From Nonomuraea coxensis DSM 45129 (GTDB lineage: Bacteria > Actinomycetota > Actinomycetes > Streptosporangiales > Streptosporangiaceae), in contig NZ_CP068985.1 of NCBI RefSeq assembly GCF_019397265.1, positions 4,816,501-4,880,500 on the forward strand: DNA of 64,000 nucleotides. Direction: 5' to 3'. The notes below the pieces were generated by a model, which saw nothing but the letters and a program-made list of their open reading frames with translations, did not search any database and was not told the origin of the DNA. Shown here piece after piece: positions 8,760 to 16,929 of this stretch; the first letter of the stretch is position 1, and every line of letters begins with the position of its first letter. The position numbers and the translations under genes are program-made.

Positions 8760-9410
8760 GTGGCCAGACGCAGACAGGGCACGCCGGCCGGGCTCGACCG
8801 CGAGCGCATCGCGGCCGCCGCCGTCGTACTCGTCGACCGCGACGGCCTCGACCGCTTCGGGGTACGGCGGCTCGCGGAGGAGCTCGGGGTCGACCCGATG
8901 TCGATCTACCACTACATCAAGGGCAAAGCGGCACTGCTGGACGCGATGTCGGAGGCCGTGCTCGCCGAGGTGGCGGCCGGCGCGGACGACGCGCCCCGCG
9001 ACTGGGAGAAGCTCACCCGCTGGACGGCGCACCGCTACCGGGAGATGGCCTACCGGCACCCCCGGGTGTTCCCGCTGCTGGCGACCCGCGCCCAGACCTC
9101 GCCGGTGGCCCTCGCCGCCCTGGAACGACTGGTCACCGCGATGCGTCAGGCCGGTCTGCCCGACCAGGTGGTCGCGGACGCGCCGCTGATGCTGTTCGGC
9201 TTCCTCAACGGATATCTGCTGGCGGTCCTCAGCGGCGGGCCCGACGGGCCCGGCGACATGCCCGCGATCGACGCCGCCGCCTACCCGGCGCTGGCCGCCC
9301 TCACGCCCCTGCAGGCCGGCTTCGGGTCCGTGGCGGAGTTCGACCGGATGCTCGACGCCGTGATCGGCGGGCTCCGGGACCGGGCCTCCGCCGCGTTCAC
9401 CTCGAGATGA
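8760..9410 (+). CDS. TetR family regulator with TetR_C-like domain
   Basis: This is a 216-residue repressor. The helix-turn-helix DRFGVRRLAEELGVDPMSIY (about residues 30-50) is of the original TetR subclass, whose C-terminal domain binds small hydrophobic ligands. The GTG start at 8760 is preceded by GGAGGG at good spacing. It probably binds the twin palindromes in its promoter and controls the divergent membrane hydrolase. The inducer is unknown. Confidence 0.85.
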   Translation: MARRRQGTPAGLDRERIAAAAVVLVDRDGLDRFGVRRLAEELGVDPMSIYHYIKGKAALLDAMSEAVLAEVAAGADDAPRDWEKLTRWTAHRYREMAYRHPRVFPLLATRAQTSPVALAALERLVTAMRQAGLPDQVVADAPLMLFGFLNGYLLAVLSGGPDGPGDMPAIDAAAYPALAALTPLQAGFGSVAEFDRMLDAVIGGLRDRASAAFTSR

Positions 9411-9437
9411 TCCGCCGCGCCCTGGCGAGGTTGGCGA

Positions 9438-9570
9438 TCAGTTCCGTACGGGTCTGGTGCTCGTGCCCGACCCGAGCCCGGCCGCCGGCCGCAGCAGAGT
9501 GGACTTCCCGCAGCCCGAGGGGCCCAGGATGGCCACGATCTCACCTGGCAGGATGTCCAGGCATGCCTGA
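9438..9570 (-). pseudogene. Remnant of an ABC transporter ATPase gene
   Basis: Reading the minus strand gives CLDILPGEIVAILGPSGCGK followed by STLLRPAAGLG, the Walker A region of a nitrate/sulfonate/taurine-type importer ATPase. The similarity starts abruptly and stops after about 40 residues, and the frame ends at 9438. No signature motif, Walker B or permease is nearby. It is therefore a deletion scar between the TetR gene and the lipoate ligase gene. Confidence 0.75.
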
Positions 9571-9603
9571 TGCGGTTTGAAGGCAGGGGCGGGCGCTGAG
9601 ACG

Positions 9604-10350
9604 TCAGCCAGTCGGCCGGCGACCGGCTTCCACGGGAGCCGGGGTGGCGCTGTCGAGGATGTCGTCGGGACGTACAAGCCCGTGCGTGACGTACGCCGTG
9701 ACGATCGCGGCGACGACGGCGTGAAGCTCGCGAACGCCCGTCTCCTCCTCGACCGTGCCGATCGTTAAAGGGTCCAGTTCGAGGTCAAGCGCGTCGTAGC
9801 AGGCCAGGGCCACGTCGCGAAGGGCGGGGCCGCCGTGGACCTGCACGACGGAGCTGACCAGCCAGGAGCGCCCGCGGATGCGCTGCGCGGTGCCGGCGAT
9901 CTTGACTCGGCCCCGGGCATTGACGCTGTGGTCGCCGGGGCAGTATTCCCGTGGCACCGGACCGACGCGGGCGTCCACGCCGAGAGAGCCAAGGGCGGCG
10001 CGCAGTGCCTCCGCCACCGCGGTGAAGCGGTGGTGCGGGGACAGGGCGCCGGCCGGGTCGACGCCGTAGTGATCGAGCACCAGACTGCCCCCGTGCAGGG
10101 GGGCGGCCGATCCCCCGACCGGGCGTACGTGGGCCGCGAAGCCGTGTTCCACGACCGCCACGACGGCGGAGGCGAATCCGGGGTTCCTCGTGTCACGGCG
10201 GCTGAAGGCGACGACCGGCGGCAACCGGCGGACATGGAGGATGGGGGATGCCCGCTCTTCTTGCGAGAGTTTCCGCAGGAGACCCGCTACATGCTGGAAC
10301 GGGTCTCCTCCCGGAGGGTCGGTCCGATCGGCGGGGAGCACGGGGATCAA
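9604..10350 (-). CDS. Lipoate-protein ligase A family protein (last gene of the E1/E2 operon)
   Basis: This 248-residue protein belongs to the biotin/lipoate ligase fold. It shows the substrate-binding VRPVGGSAAPLHGGSL segment (GG about residues 80-81) and the catalytic-lysine motif GRVKIAGTAQR (Lys about 151). Such enzymes attach lipoate, or transfer octanoyl groups, to the lysine of lipoyl domains. The TTG start at 10350 overlaps the stop of the E2 catalytic gene (TTGA), with no better start in frame. Its position at the end of the operon suggests it modifies Lys43 of the small lipoyl protein encoded 0.7 kb upstream. That partner assignment is inference. Confidence 0.8.
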   Translation of the reverse strand: MIPVLPADRTDPPGGDPFQHVAGLLRKLSQEERASPILHVRRLPPVVAFSRRDTRNPGFASAVVAVVEHGFAAHVRPVGGSAAPLHGGSLVLDHYGVDPAGALSPHHRFTAVAEALRAALGSLGVDARVGPVPREYCPGDHSVNARGRVKIAGTAQRIRGRSWLVSSVVQVHGGPALRDVALACYDALDLELDPLTIGTVEEETGVRELHAVVAAIVTAYVTHGLVRPDDILDSATPAPVEAGRRPTG

Positions 10351-11018
10351 GGCGTCTCGATCAGGGCGCGCAGCTCGGTGAGGAACGCGGCGCCCGTCGC
10401 GCCGTCGACCGCCCGGTGATCGCAGGTGAGCGTGAAGTCGGCCTGGGGGACCCACTCCCCCGCACCGTCACGGCGGACGTACCGCTCGCTGGTGGCACCG
10501 ATCGCCAGGATCGCCACCTGCGGCACGTTGAGGATCGCGGTGAACCGGTCGACGCCCTGCATGCCGAGGTTGGAGATCGTGAAGGTGCCCCCCGTCACGT
10601 CGGCCCTGCCGAGCCGGCCCTCCCGCGCCCGGGAGACGAGGTCACGGCGGGCGGCCCTGATCTCCGGGAGCGCGAGCCGGTCGGCGCCCTGGACGACGGG
10701 GACCATGAGGCCCGCGTCGGTCGCGACCGCCACACCGATGTTGACCTGGCCGAACCGCGTGACGGTCAGGTCGTCGTACCACGCGTTGAGCTGCGGGTGC
10801 CTCACGAGTGCTCTGGCGCAGCACTCGATCAGCCTGTCGGTCACGGTCGCCTGGGCGTCACGCTGTTTCACGGCGAGCGCGGCCGACATGTCCACGGTGA
10901 GCGTCAGAGTGAAGGCCGGCGCTTCCCACGCCTTGATCATCCTGCGCGCGGCGGTCCGCCTGATGCCGGTCAGCGGCACCACGTCACGAACGCCGGGGCC
11001 GCTCGCGTCCACGGTCAT
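10347..11018 (-). CDS. Dihydrolipoamide acyltransferase (E2) catalytic domain only
   Basis: This 223-residue protein is just the inner catalytic core of a 2-oxoacid dehydrogenase E2, which transfers the acyl group from lipoyl-lysine to CoA. The active-site motif DHRAVDG with catalytic His about 201 is intact. The N-terminus begins almost at once with VVPLTGIRRTAARRM, the start of the catalytic fold. There is thus no lipoyl domain, no flexible Ala/Pro linker and no peripheral-subunit-binding domain. The lipoyl domain is a separate gene ending four bases upstream in another frame. The ribosome-binding site is weak, so coupled translation is likely. A frameshifted ancestral E2 is an alternative explanation. 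Confidence 0.85.
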   Translation of the reverse strand: MTVDASGPGVRDVVPLTGIRRTAARRMIKAWEAPAFTLTLTVDMSAALAVKQRDAQATVTDRLIECCARALVRHPQLNAWYDDLTVTRFGQVNIGVAVATDAGLMVPVVQGADRLALPEIRAARRDLVSRAREGRLGRADVTGGTFTISNLGMQGVDRFTAILNVPQVAILAIGATSERYVRRDGAGEWVPQADFTLTCDHRAVDGATGAAFLTELRALIETP

Positions 11019-11022
11019 CGTC

Positions 11023-11262
11023 CTAGTCCGTCTCGATGACGGCGATGACGGCGCGGACGTCCACGGTCTCTCCCTCGGCCGCCAGGATCTCGGTGAGAGT
11101 GCCGGTCGCCGGGGCCTCCACGGTCTCCTCGACCTTCTCGGCCTCGACGTCGACGAGCGGCTCGTCCTCGACGACGCGCTCGCCGACCTTCTTGAGCCAG
11201 GTGGAGATCGTGCCCTCGCTCATGCCCATTCCCCATTGCGGGAGGAGGACTTCAACCCTCAT
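11023..11262 (-). CDS. Stand-alone lipoyl carrier protein of the dehydrogenase complex
   Basis: This is a 79-residue single lipoyl domain. The lipoylation site is Lys43 in VDVEAEKVEETVEAP, and the C-terminal half has the matching symmetric strands (GTLTEILAAEGETVDV). It should shuttle acyl groups between E1 and the E2 core encoded just downstream. The ATG follows AAAGGAG at good spacing. It resembles the N-terminal domain of acetoin/pyruvate dehydrogenase E2 chains but ends cleanly after the domain, with no linker. Confidence 0.85.
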   Translation of the reverse strand: MRVEVLLPQWGMGMSEGTISTWLKKVGERVVEDEPLVDVEAEKVEETVEAPATGTLTEILAAEGETVDVRAVIAVIETD

Positions 11263-11295
11263 GGTCAGCTCCTTTCCTGTACATCCGATTCTTCG

Positions 11296-12303
11296 TTACG
11301 CCGGCGCGAGGCCGGTCACCCGCCGGAGGGCGGCGACGATGCCGTCGCGGGTGGGGTACATCTGCTGCTCAAGGCTGGGGCTGAACGGGATCTGCATGTC
11401 CGGCGCGGTGAGCCGCACGATGGGGGCCTTCAGCGCGTCGAACACCTCCTCCGCGACGAGGGCGGAGATCTCGGCCGCGGCGCCGCACGTACGGTGGGCC
11501 GGCTCGACGACGACGAGCCGGCCCGTTCTGGCGACCGAGGTGAGGATCGCGGCCGTGTCCAGGGGCACGAGTGTGCGCGGGTCGATGACCTCGACCGACA
11601 CGCCTTCCTCCGCGAGGCGGTCGGCCGCTGCGCACGCGTCGGGCACGGAACCGGAGATCGCGACGAGGGTGACGTCGGTCCCCTCCCTCACCGTCCGCGC
11701 GACTCCCAGAGGGATGCGGAAGGGGTCGTCGCCGACCTCGCCCTTCAGCCCCCACAGCTTCACGGCCTCGAACGTCAGCACCGGGTCGTCCGAATCGATG
11801 GCGGCGCGGAGCAGCCCCTTGGCGTCCTCGGGTGACGCGGGAGCGATGATCTTCAGCCCGGGCACGTTCATGAACATCGGGTACGGCCGGTCCGAGTGGT
11901 GCGCGCCCGTGTTGAGGCCGTAGAACATCGCCGAGCGGAAGACGACCGGCATGGACGCCTGGCCGCCGAACATGTAGCGGTTCTTGGCGACCTGGTTCAC
12001 GAACTGGTCCATCGCCATGTAGAGGAAGCTCGAATAGGAAAGGTCGACGATGGGGCGCAGCCCGGTCATCGCGGCTCCGGCCGCGATGCCCACAATTCCC
12101 TCCTCGGAGATGGGGGTGTTCCTGATGCGGTTGCGGCCGAACAGCTGCAGGAAGTCGCCTTCGCTGCTCCGGGACTTGCCGCCGCCCGTCGTGCCGTAGA
12201 CGTTGGCCTCGACGTCCTCGCCCACGATGACGACGCGCTCGTCGGCCTCCATCGCCTCGCGCTGCGCGGCGCCGATGGCTCCGAGGTAGCTCATGATGCT
12301 CAT
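11296..12303 (-). CDS. Thiamine-diphosphate-dependent dehydrogenase E1 beta subunit
   Basis: This 335-residue protein has the transketolase-like pyrimidine-binding domain followed by the C-terminal transketolase domain of acetoin/pyruvate dehydrogenase E1 beta chains. Recognisable pieces are EDVEANVYGTTGG, the interface motif ISEEGIVGIAAGAAMTG, and FEAVKLWGLKGEVG. With the alpha subunit it forms the heterotetramer that decarboxylates or cleaves the substrate and acylates the lipoyl protein. Its ATG overlaps the alpha-subunit stop by four bases. The closest family feel is acetoin-dehydrogenase-like, but the substrate is not determined. Confidence 0.85.
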   Translation of the reverse strand: MSIMSYLGAIGAAQREAMEADERVVIVGEDVEANVYGTTGGGKSRSSEGDFLQLFGRNRIRNTPISEEGIVGIAAGAAMTGLRPIVDLSYSSFLYMAMDQFVNQVAKNRYMFGGQASMPVVFRSAMFYGLNTGAHHSDRPYPMFMNVPGLKIIAPASPEDAKGLLRAAIDSDDPVLTFEAVKLWGLKGEVGDDPFRIPLGVARTVREGTDVTLVAISGSVPDACAAADRLAEEGVSVEVIDPRTLVPLDTAAILTSVARTGRLVVVEPAHRTCGAAAEISALVAEEVFDALKAPIVRLTAPDMQIPFSPSLEQQMYPTRDGIVAALRRVTGLAPA

Positions 12304-13283
12304 ACGGCGGTCACCTCGTCGGTGTAGAGGTCCTCGAATGCGACGGACGGCTCGGGATAGGGACTCTCGTTCGCGAACTCCACGGCGCGGTCGACCTCTT
12401 CCATCACTTCCGCGTCGAGCTCCTTGAGTTGCTCGTCGGTGATGCCGCGGTCGCGCAGGCGACCGGCGAGGCGGTCCAGCGGATCACGGCTGAGCCACTC
12501 GTCGATCTGCTCCTTGTCGCGGTAGTTGTCGATGCGCAGGCCTTCGGAGTGCTCGTTGAAGCGGTAGGTCATGACCTCCACCAGGCACGGGCCCTCGCCC
12601 GCCCTGGCCCGGTCGGCCGCGGTCTTCACCGCGTCGTACACCGCGATCACGTCCTGGCCGTCGTCCACTCGGACTCCGGGGATGCCGAACCCGGCCGCGC
12701 GTTCGAAGATGTTGCCGGAGGTCACGGTGTGGGCGGGCGTGCTGAGCGCGTACTGGTTGTTCTCGCAGAGGAAGATGGCCGGCAGCTTCCAGACGCCCGC
12801 CATGTTCATGGCCTCGTAGAGGACTCCCTGGTTGGCGGCGCCGTCGCCGAAGAAGGCGAGGGAGACGCGCGGGCGGCCGAGGAGTTTCGACGCGAACGCG
12901 GAGCCGGTCGCGATCGGGATGGAGGAGCCGACGATGCCGGACTCGCCCAGGCTGCCGACCGAGAAGTCGGCCAGGTGCAGCGACCCGCCCTTGCCCCGGC
13001 ACACTCCGGTGGCCTTGCCGACGAGTTCGGCCATCAGCGGGCCGAGCGGGGAGCCCTTGCCGATGGGATGGCCGTGGCTGCGATGGTTGCCCGTCATGTA
13101 GTCGTCGTCGTCGAGCGCCATGCAGGAGCCGACGACCTGGGCCTCCTGACCGATGCTCGTGTGCACGGTGCCAGGGATGAGGCCGCGTTTGACCATCTTG
13201 GCCGCGCGCTCCTCGAAGCGGCGGATGCGCGTCATCCGCCGCTGCATCTCAAGCAGCGTGGACGTGGGTAGGTCGGTCCGCAC
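12300..13283 (-). CDS. Thiamine-diphosphate-dependent dehydrogenase E1 alpha subunit
   Basis: This 327-residue protein carries the ThDP motif as GDGAANQG followed about 25 residues later by ENNQYA, and the SIGQEAQVVG and GNHRSHGHPIGKG elements of acetoin/pyruvate dehydrogenase E1 alpha. Its short length fits the acetoin-dehydrogenase subtype better than classical branched-chain enzymes. The GTG start at 13283 has a perfect AAGGAGG five bases upstream. It is the first gene of a five-gene operon with its own promoter, whose operator is shared with the kinase operon. No E3 (dihydrolipoamide dehydrogenase) gene is in the window. Confidence 0.85.
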   Translation of the reverse strand: MRTDLPTSTLLEMQRRMTRIRRFEERAAKMVKRGLIPGTVHTSIGQEAQVVGSCMALDDDDYMTGNHRSHGHPIGKGSPLGPLMAELVGKATGVCRGKGGSLHLADFSVGSLGESGIVGSSIPIATGSAFASKLLGRPRVSLAFFGDGAANQGVLYEAMNMAGVWKLPAIFLCENNQYALSTPAHTVTSGNIFERAAGFGIPGVRVDDGQDVIAVYDAVKTAADRARAGEGPCLVEVMTYRFNEHSEGLRIDNYRDKEQIDEWLSRDPLDRLAGRLRDRGITDEQLKELDAEVMEEVDRAVEFANESPYPEPSVAFEDLYTDEVTAV

Positions 13284-13300
13284 GAATCCTCCTTTGCATA

Positions 13301-13329
13301 TATATTCAATCAAGAATGGTTATTCTCAA
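13301..13329 (-). promoter_or_regulatory. Promoter and operator of the E1/E2 operon
   Basis: On the minus strand a -35 box TTGAGA (13324-13329) and a -10 box AATATA (13301-13306) are separated by 17 bases. An inverted repeat, ATTC-TTGATT-GAAT (13304-13317), fills the spacer and touches the -10 box. The same element, with the same following TATATGCA, precedes the FGGY kinase gene. A repressor of the SorC type encoded next door could block polymerase here. Confidence 0.7.
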
Positions 13330-13384
13330 TGATAGCGGCGAAGGGCCGGCTCGCACCTTTCGGGTTCTGCGCCGGCTCTCCGGG

Positions 13385-14356
13385 TCAGTTGTCGGCGACC
13401 AGCGCCTGCGCGTTCATCAGATCGGTGACGATGACGTCGACCCATCCCCCGCGAAGCGCTCCGCGGATGGCCTCGAACTTGCGCGCGCCACCGGCGATGC
13501 CCACGCGCCGCGGCGTCTTCAACAGCGCCTCGACGCCGATGCCCACCACCAGGTCGTTGAACTCGGTCTCGATCGGCCTGCCGTCGGCGTCGAAGAAGCG
13601 CATCGCCACGTCGCCCACCGCGCCGAGCTCACGCAACGTCCGCATCTGCGCCTCCGACACGGCGTTGCCGGAGACCTGGAGCAGCGGCGACGGCGTGACG
13701 CTGCCGATGCCGACGAGAACATCGGTGAGGTTCTCCCAGGCCGCCGCCGTCTCGACGACGTTCGGGTCCTGGAAAAGGGCCTCACGGGCGGACGGCGTCG
13801 CGACGATGCCCGGCGTGGGCAGGAACATGGGGGTGCCGCCCGCGATGCGGGCCAGCCGGAACGTCAGCTCGGTCGCCTTGAGCTGTGCGGCCGGCTGTCC
13901 CACTCCGCCCATGATCTGCACGATGGACTCGGCACGCCGACGCTTGAGCGGAACCATCGAGTCGACGGTCGCCAGCAGGGTCTCCGACCAGGAGGAGAAC
14001 CCGACCCGCGCGCCGTTCGTGAGCGTCGCCTCAAGGTAGGTCGCCGCCGCTGCGCCGAGCGCCCACATGGTGGAGCGTTCATCGCCGCTGCTCTCCACGA
14101 TGAGCGCCTGCCGCAGCCCGTACTTCCGTACGAGCTGCTCCTCCAGCTCCGGATAGACGCCCTCGGGCGGCAGCACGACCGTGCGCACGATCCCCATCTC
14201 CACCGCCTGCTTGAGCCACCGCGACACCCGCGACTGAGAGATGCGCAGCTGCTCCGCGATCGCCGGCTGCGTCATGTTCTGCTCGTGATACATCCGCGCG
14301 ACCTGCACGATCATGGTCACGGAGTCGCGACCTTCGGCGCCTGTTCTCCCGATCAC
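13385..14356 (-). CDS. SorC/DeoR-type sugar-binding transcriptional regulator
   Basis: This 323-residue protein has an N-terminal helix-turn-helix (MTQPAIAEQLRISQSRVSRW, about residues 28-47). A C-terminal SorC sugar-binding domain follows, including VGFSSWSETLLA and the glycine-rich VGIAGGARKFEAI. Family members respond to phosphorylated sugars or polyols produced by the pathway they control. The GTG start at 14356 follows AAAGGAG. The gene sits between the ABC importer genes and the E1/E2 operon, making it the obvious candidate to bind the shared operators at 13304 and 20417. Confidence 0.85.
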   Translation of the reverse strand: MIGRTGAEGRDSVTMIVQVARMYHEQNMTQPAIAEQLRISQSRVSRWLKQAVEMGIVRTVVLPPEGVYPELEEQLVRKYGLRQALIVESSGDERSTMWALGAAAATYLEATLTNGARVGFSSWSETLLATVDSMVPLKRRRAESIVQIMGGVGQPAAQLKATELTFRLARIAGGTPMFLPTPGIVATPSAREALFQDPNVVETAAAWENLTDVLVGIGSVTPSPLLQVSGNAVSEAQMRTLRELGAVGDVAMRFFDADGRPIETEFNDLVVGIGVEALLKTPRRVGIAGGARKFEAIRGALRGGWVDVIVTDLMNAQALVADN

Positions 14357-14417
14357 GTGGCTTCTCCTTTCTGCATCGTCGATGTCGCTGATCGCTCAGG
14401 TCCACGGTGGCACCTGT

Positions 14418-15914
14418 TCACTGGGTGGCGTACGCCATGACGCGATCGGCGGTCGCTTCGGCCGCCTCCATGATCCCCTGATTCCGACCTTGGGCAAGAA
14501 CCATGACCCGGTGCGCGAGACCGAGCACCTCCTCCAGGTCGGACGAGACCACGATGATCGCCTTGCCCTGCTGCGCGAGCTCGGCGACGACCTCGTAGAT
14601 CGACGCGCGCGCGCCGATGTCGATGCCCCGGGTCGGCTCGTCGAGAATGATGACCTTCGGATCCGACGAGAGCCACTTGGAAAGGACGACCTTCTGCTGG
14701 TTGCCGCCGGACAGGGTCGCCACCGGGTCGCCGACACCGCCCTTCACGCCGAATCGCTGCGCGGCCTTGCGGGCGAACCGGGTGACGCCCGAAGGAGTGA
14801 CGAAGCCCCACCGGGTGATGGCGGCGAGATTCGGCAGCGCGATGTTGTCCTCGATGGTGTCGGACAGGATGACGCCCTGCTGTTTGCGGTCCTCGGGAAT
14901 GAGGACCACTCCCGCCGCCTTGGCCGCGAGCGGATCGTCCGCCGCGAGCGGCACGCCGTCGATCCTGACCTCGCCGCAGCGGCGCGGCTCCAGAGAGACG
15001 ATGGACCGCACCAGTTCGGTGCGTCCAGCGCCGACGATGCCCGCGATGCCGAAGACCTCTCCGGCACGCACGGTGAAGGAGACGTCCTCGAAGCGGCCGG
15101 CCCGGTCGGAGATGCCTTCGACCGACACCACGACCGCCTCGCGCGGGGCGTCGAATCGGGGGAAGAGCCGGTCGACGCTGCGGCCGACCATCTCCCGCAC
15201 CAGCACGTCAGGGGCGACGTCCCCGCTGTCGTGCTCCGCGACCTTCTCCCCGTCGCGGAGCACGACGATGCGGTCGGCGATCTGCGCGATCTCCGCGAGC
15301 CGGTGGCTCACGTAGATGAACGAGACGCCCTGCTCCTTGAGGGAGCGGATGCACGCGAACAGCGCGGTCGTCTCCATCTCGCCGAGCGCGGCGGTCGGCT
15401 CGTCGAGGATGAGCAGCGAGGCGTCGAGCATGAGCGCCTTGGCGATCTCCACCTGCTGCTGGCCCGCGACGCTCAGCTCGCGGACCGGCTGATCCGTCCG
15501 GCCGGTGAACCCGACCTTGTCCAGCTGCTCCCGCGCCTGCCTGAGCATCGTCCGCGCGCTGAGGAACCCGGCCCGGGTGGGCCACCGGCCGACCGCGACG
15601 TTCTCGGCCACGGTCAGGTCGGGGAGCAGCCGCATCTCCTGATGGATCATGCCGATGCCGCGCATGAGCGAGTCGCGTGGCGTCGCGGGCGCATGCGGTC
15701 GGCCCTGCCAGGTCATGGTGCCCGTGGTGGGCTGAATCGCACCGGCGATGATACCGGACAAGGTGGATTTCCCCGCGCCGTTCTCGCCGAGAAGGGCGAT
15801 CACCTCACCCGGCCGCGCCTCCAGGTCGATGCCGTTCAGCGCGGTGGTGCCCGGGTACGACTTCGAGATGCCGCGAACCGTCAGTATCGGGCTCGGAGCG
15901 GGCTCGCTCGTCAC
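14418..15914 (-). CDS. Sugar ABC importer ATPase, RbsA/XylG type
   Basis: This 498-residue protein contains two tandem ATP-binding domains. The first has Walker A GENGAGKST and signature LSVAGQQQVEIAKAL. The second has the degenerate P-loop GIVGAGRTE typical of the family and signature LSGGNQQKV. This is the layout of ribose/xylose/rhamnose/erythritol-type importers. The GTG start overlaps the stop of the binding-protein gene (GTGA). With RbsB- and RbsC-like partners upstream it forms a full importer. Confidence 0.9.
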   Translation of the reverse strand: MTSEPAPSPILTVRGISKSYPGTTALNGIDLEARPGEVIALLGENGAGKSTLSGIIAGAIQPTTGTMTWQGRPHAPATPRDSLMRGIGMIHQEMRLLPDLTVAENVAVGRWPTRAGFLSARTMLRQAREQLDKVGFTGRTDQPVRELSVAGQQQVEIAKALMLDASLLILDEPTAALGEMETTALFACIRSLKEQGVSFIYVSHRLAEIAQIADRIVVLRDGEKVAEHDSGDVAPDVLVREMVGRSVDRLFPRFDAPREAVVVSVEGISDRAGRFEDVSFTVRAGEVFGIAGIVGAGRTELVRSIVSLEPRRCGEVRIDGVPLAADDPLAAKAAGVVLIPEDRKQQGVILSDTIEDNIALPNLAAITRWGFVTPSGVTRFARKAAQRFGVKGGVGDPVATLSGGNQQKVVLSKWLSSDPKVIILDEPTRGIDIGARASIYEVVAELAQQGKAIIVVSSDLEEVLGLAHRVMVLAQGRNQGIMEAAEATADRVMAYATQ

Positions 15915-16867
15915 GGGTGGTTCGCCAGGTACTCGTCGACGTTCTCGCTGGTCGTCAGGATGCCCTTCTGCAACTGCTCGGCGGGGACCTGCTCCTTCTT
16001 GATCAGCTTGAGCGTCGACTGGACGGCGAGCTTGCCCATGGCCGTCGTCTGCTGGGTGACGGTCGCGGCGAGCAGGCCGCTCTTCACCGCCTCAAGGCCC
16101 GACGGGTCACCGTCGAATCCGACGACGAGCATGTCCTTGCTGCCCGCGTTGCGCGCGGCCTGGGCGGCGCCGAGCGCGAGCCCGTCGGCCCGCCCGAAGA
16201 TGATGTCGATGTCCGGATGCGCCTGGAGGAGGTCCGTGGCGATCTGGTAGCCCTCGTCCTGCAGCCATGCCTTGGACGCCTGTCGGGCGACCTCCTTGAT
16301 CTTGCCGCCCTCGATGCCCTTCTTGAACCCCTCGTCACGCGCCTCCTCAGGCGTGGTGCCGAGCTGGCCCTGGATGATCGCGAGGTTGCTCCTGTCGCCG
16401 GCGTTCTTCACGACCCACTCGCCGAGCTCCTGCGCCGCGGCGACGCTGTCGGTGGCGATGAACGTGTCGCCGGGGGCGTCCTTGGGGTTGCGGTCAACCG
16501 TGACCACGGGAATGCCTGCCGACTTCGCGGCACGCACCGGAACCGTCGCCGCGGCGGCGCCCGCCGGGATGTAGATGAGCCCGTCGACCCCTCGGGTGAT
16601 GAAGTCCTGGACCTGGCTGACCTGGTCGTCGGCGTCGTTCTTGGCGTCCGCGATCAGGACCTTCGCGTTCTCGCGCTTGGCCTCGTCCTCGACCCACTTG
16701 CGGATCGCCACGTAGAAGGGGGACTGCTGGTTGGGCACGGCGAGGCCGATCGTGATCTCGCTGTCTTCGGCGCTGGTGCTCGACGCGCACGCGCCGAGAG
16801 TGGTGGACAGCAGGGCTGCGGTCATCAGGCCGACGAACATCTTGACGGGCCTGCGTGGTTCGAACAT
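15911..16867 (-). CDS. Sugar ABC importer substrate-binding lipoprotein, RbsB type
   Basis: This 318-residue protein has a signal peptide with lipobox LGAC (Cys about 27), then the periplasmic-binding-protein type 1 fold (ITIGLAVPNQQSPFYVAIRK). Elements such as GVDGLIYIPAGAAAATV and GFDGDPSGLEAVKSG match ribose/galactose-type binders. The ATG at 16867 has GGAAAGGA upstream. It captures the external substrate of the locus; the pocket residues do not let me name the sugar. Confidence 0.9.
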   Translation of the reverse strand: MFEPRRPVKMFVGLMTAALLSTTLGACASSTSAEDSEITIGLAVPNQQSPFYVAIRKWVEDEAKRENAKVLIADAKNDADDQVSQVQDFITRGVDGLIYIPAGAAAATVPVRAAKSAGIPVVTVDRNPKDAPGDTFIATDSVAAAQELGEWVVKNAGDRSNLAIIQGQLGTTPEEARDEGFKKGIEGGKIKEVARQASKAWLQDEGYQIATDLLQAHPDIDIIFGRADGLALGAAQAARNAGSKDMLVVGFDGDPSGLEAVKSGLLAATVTQQTTAMGKLAVQSTLKLIKKEQVPAEQLQKGILTTSENVDEYLANHP

Positions 16868-16929
16868 GTGGGGGGTTCCTTTCCCGATGGCTCCTGTGGG
16901 AACGTTCCAGATCTCTCGCCGTCCGGCGC

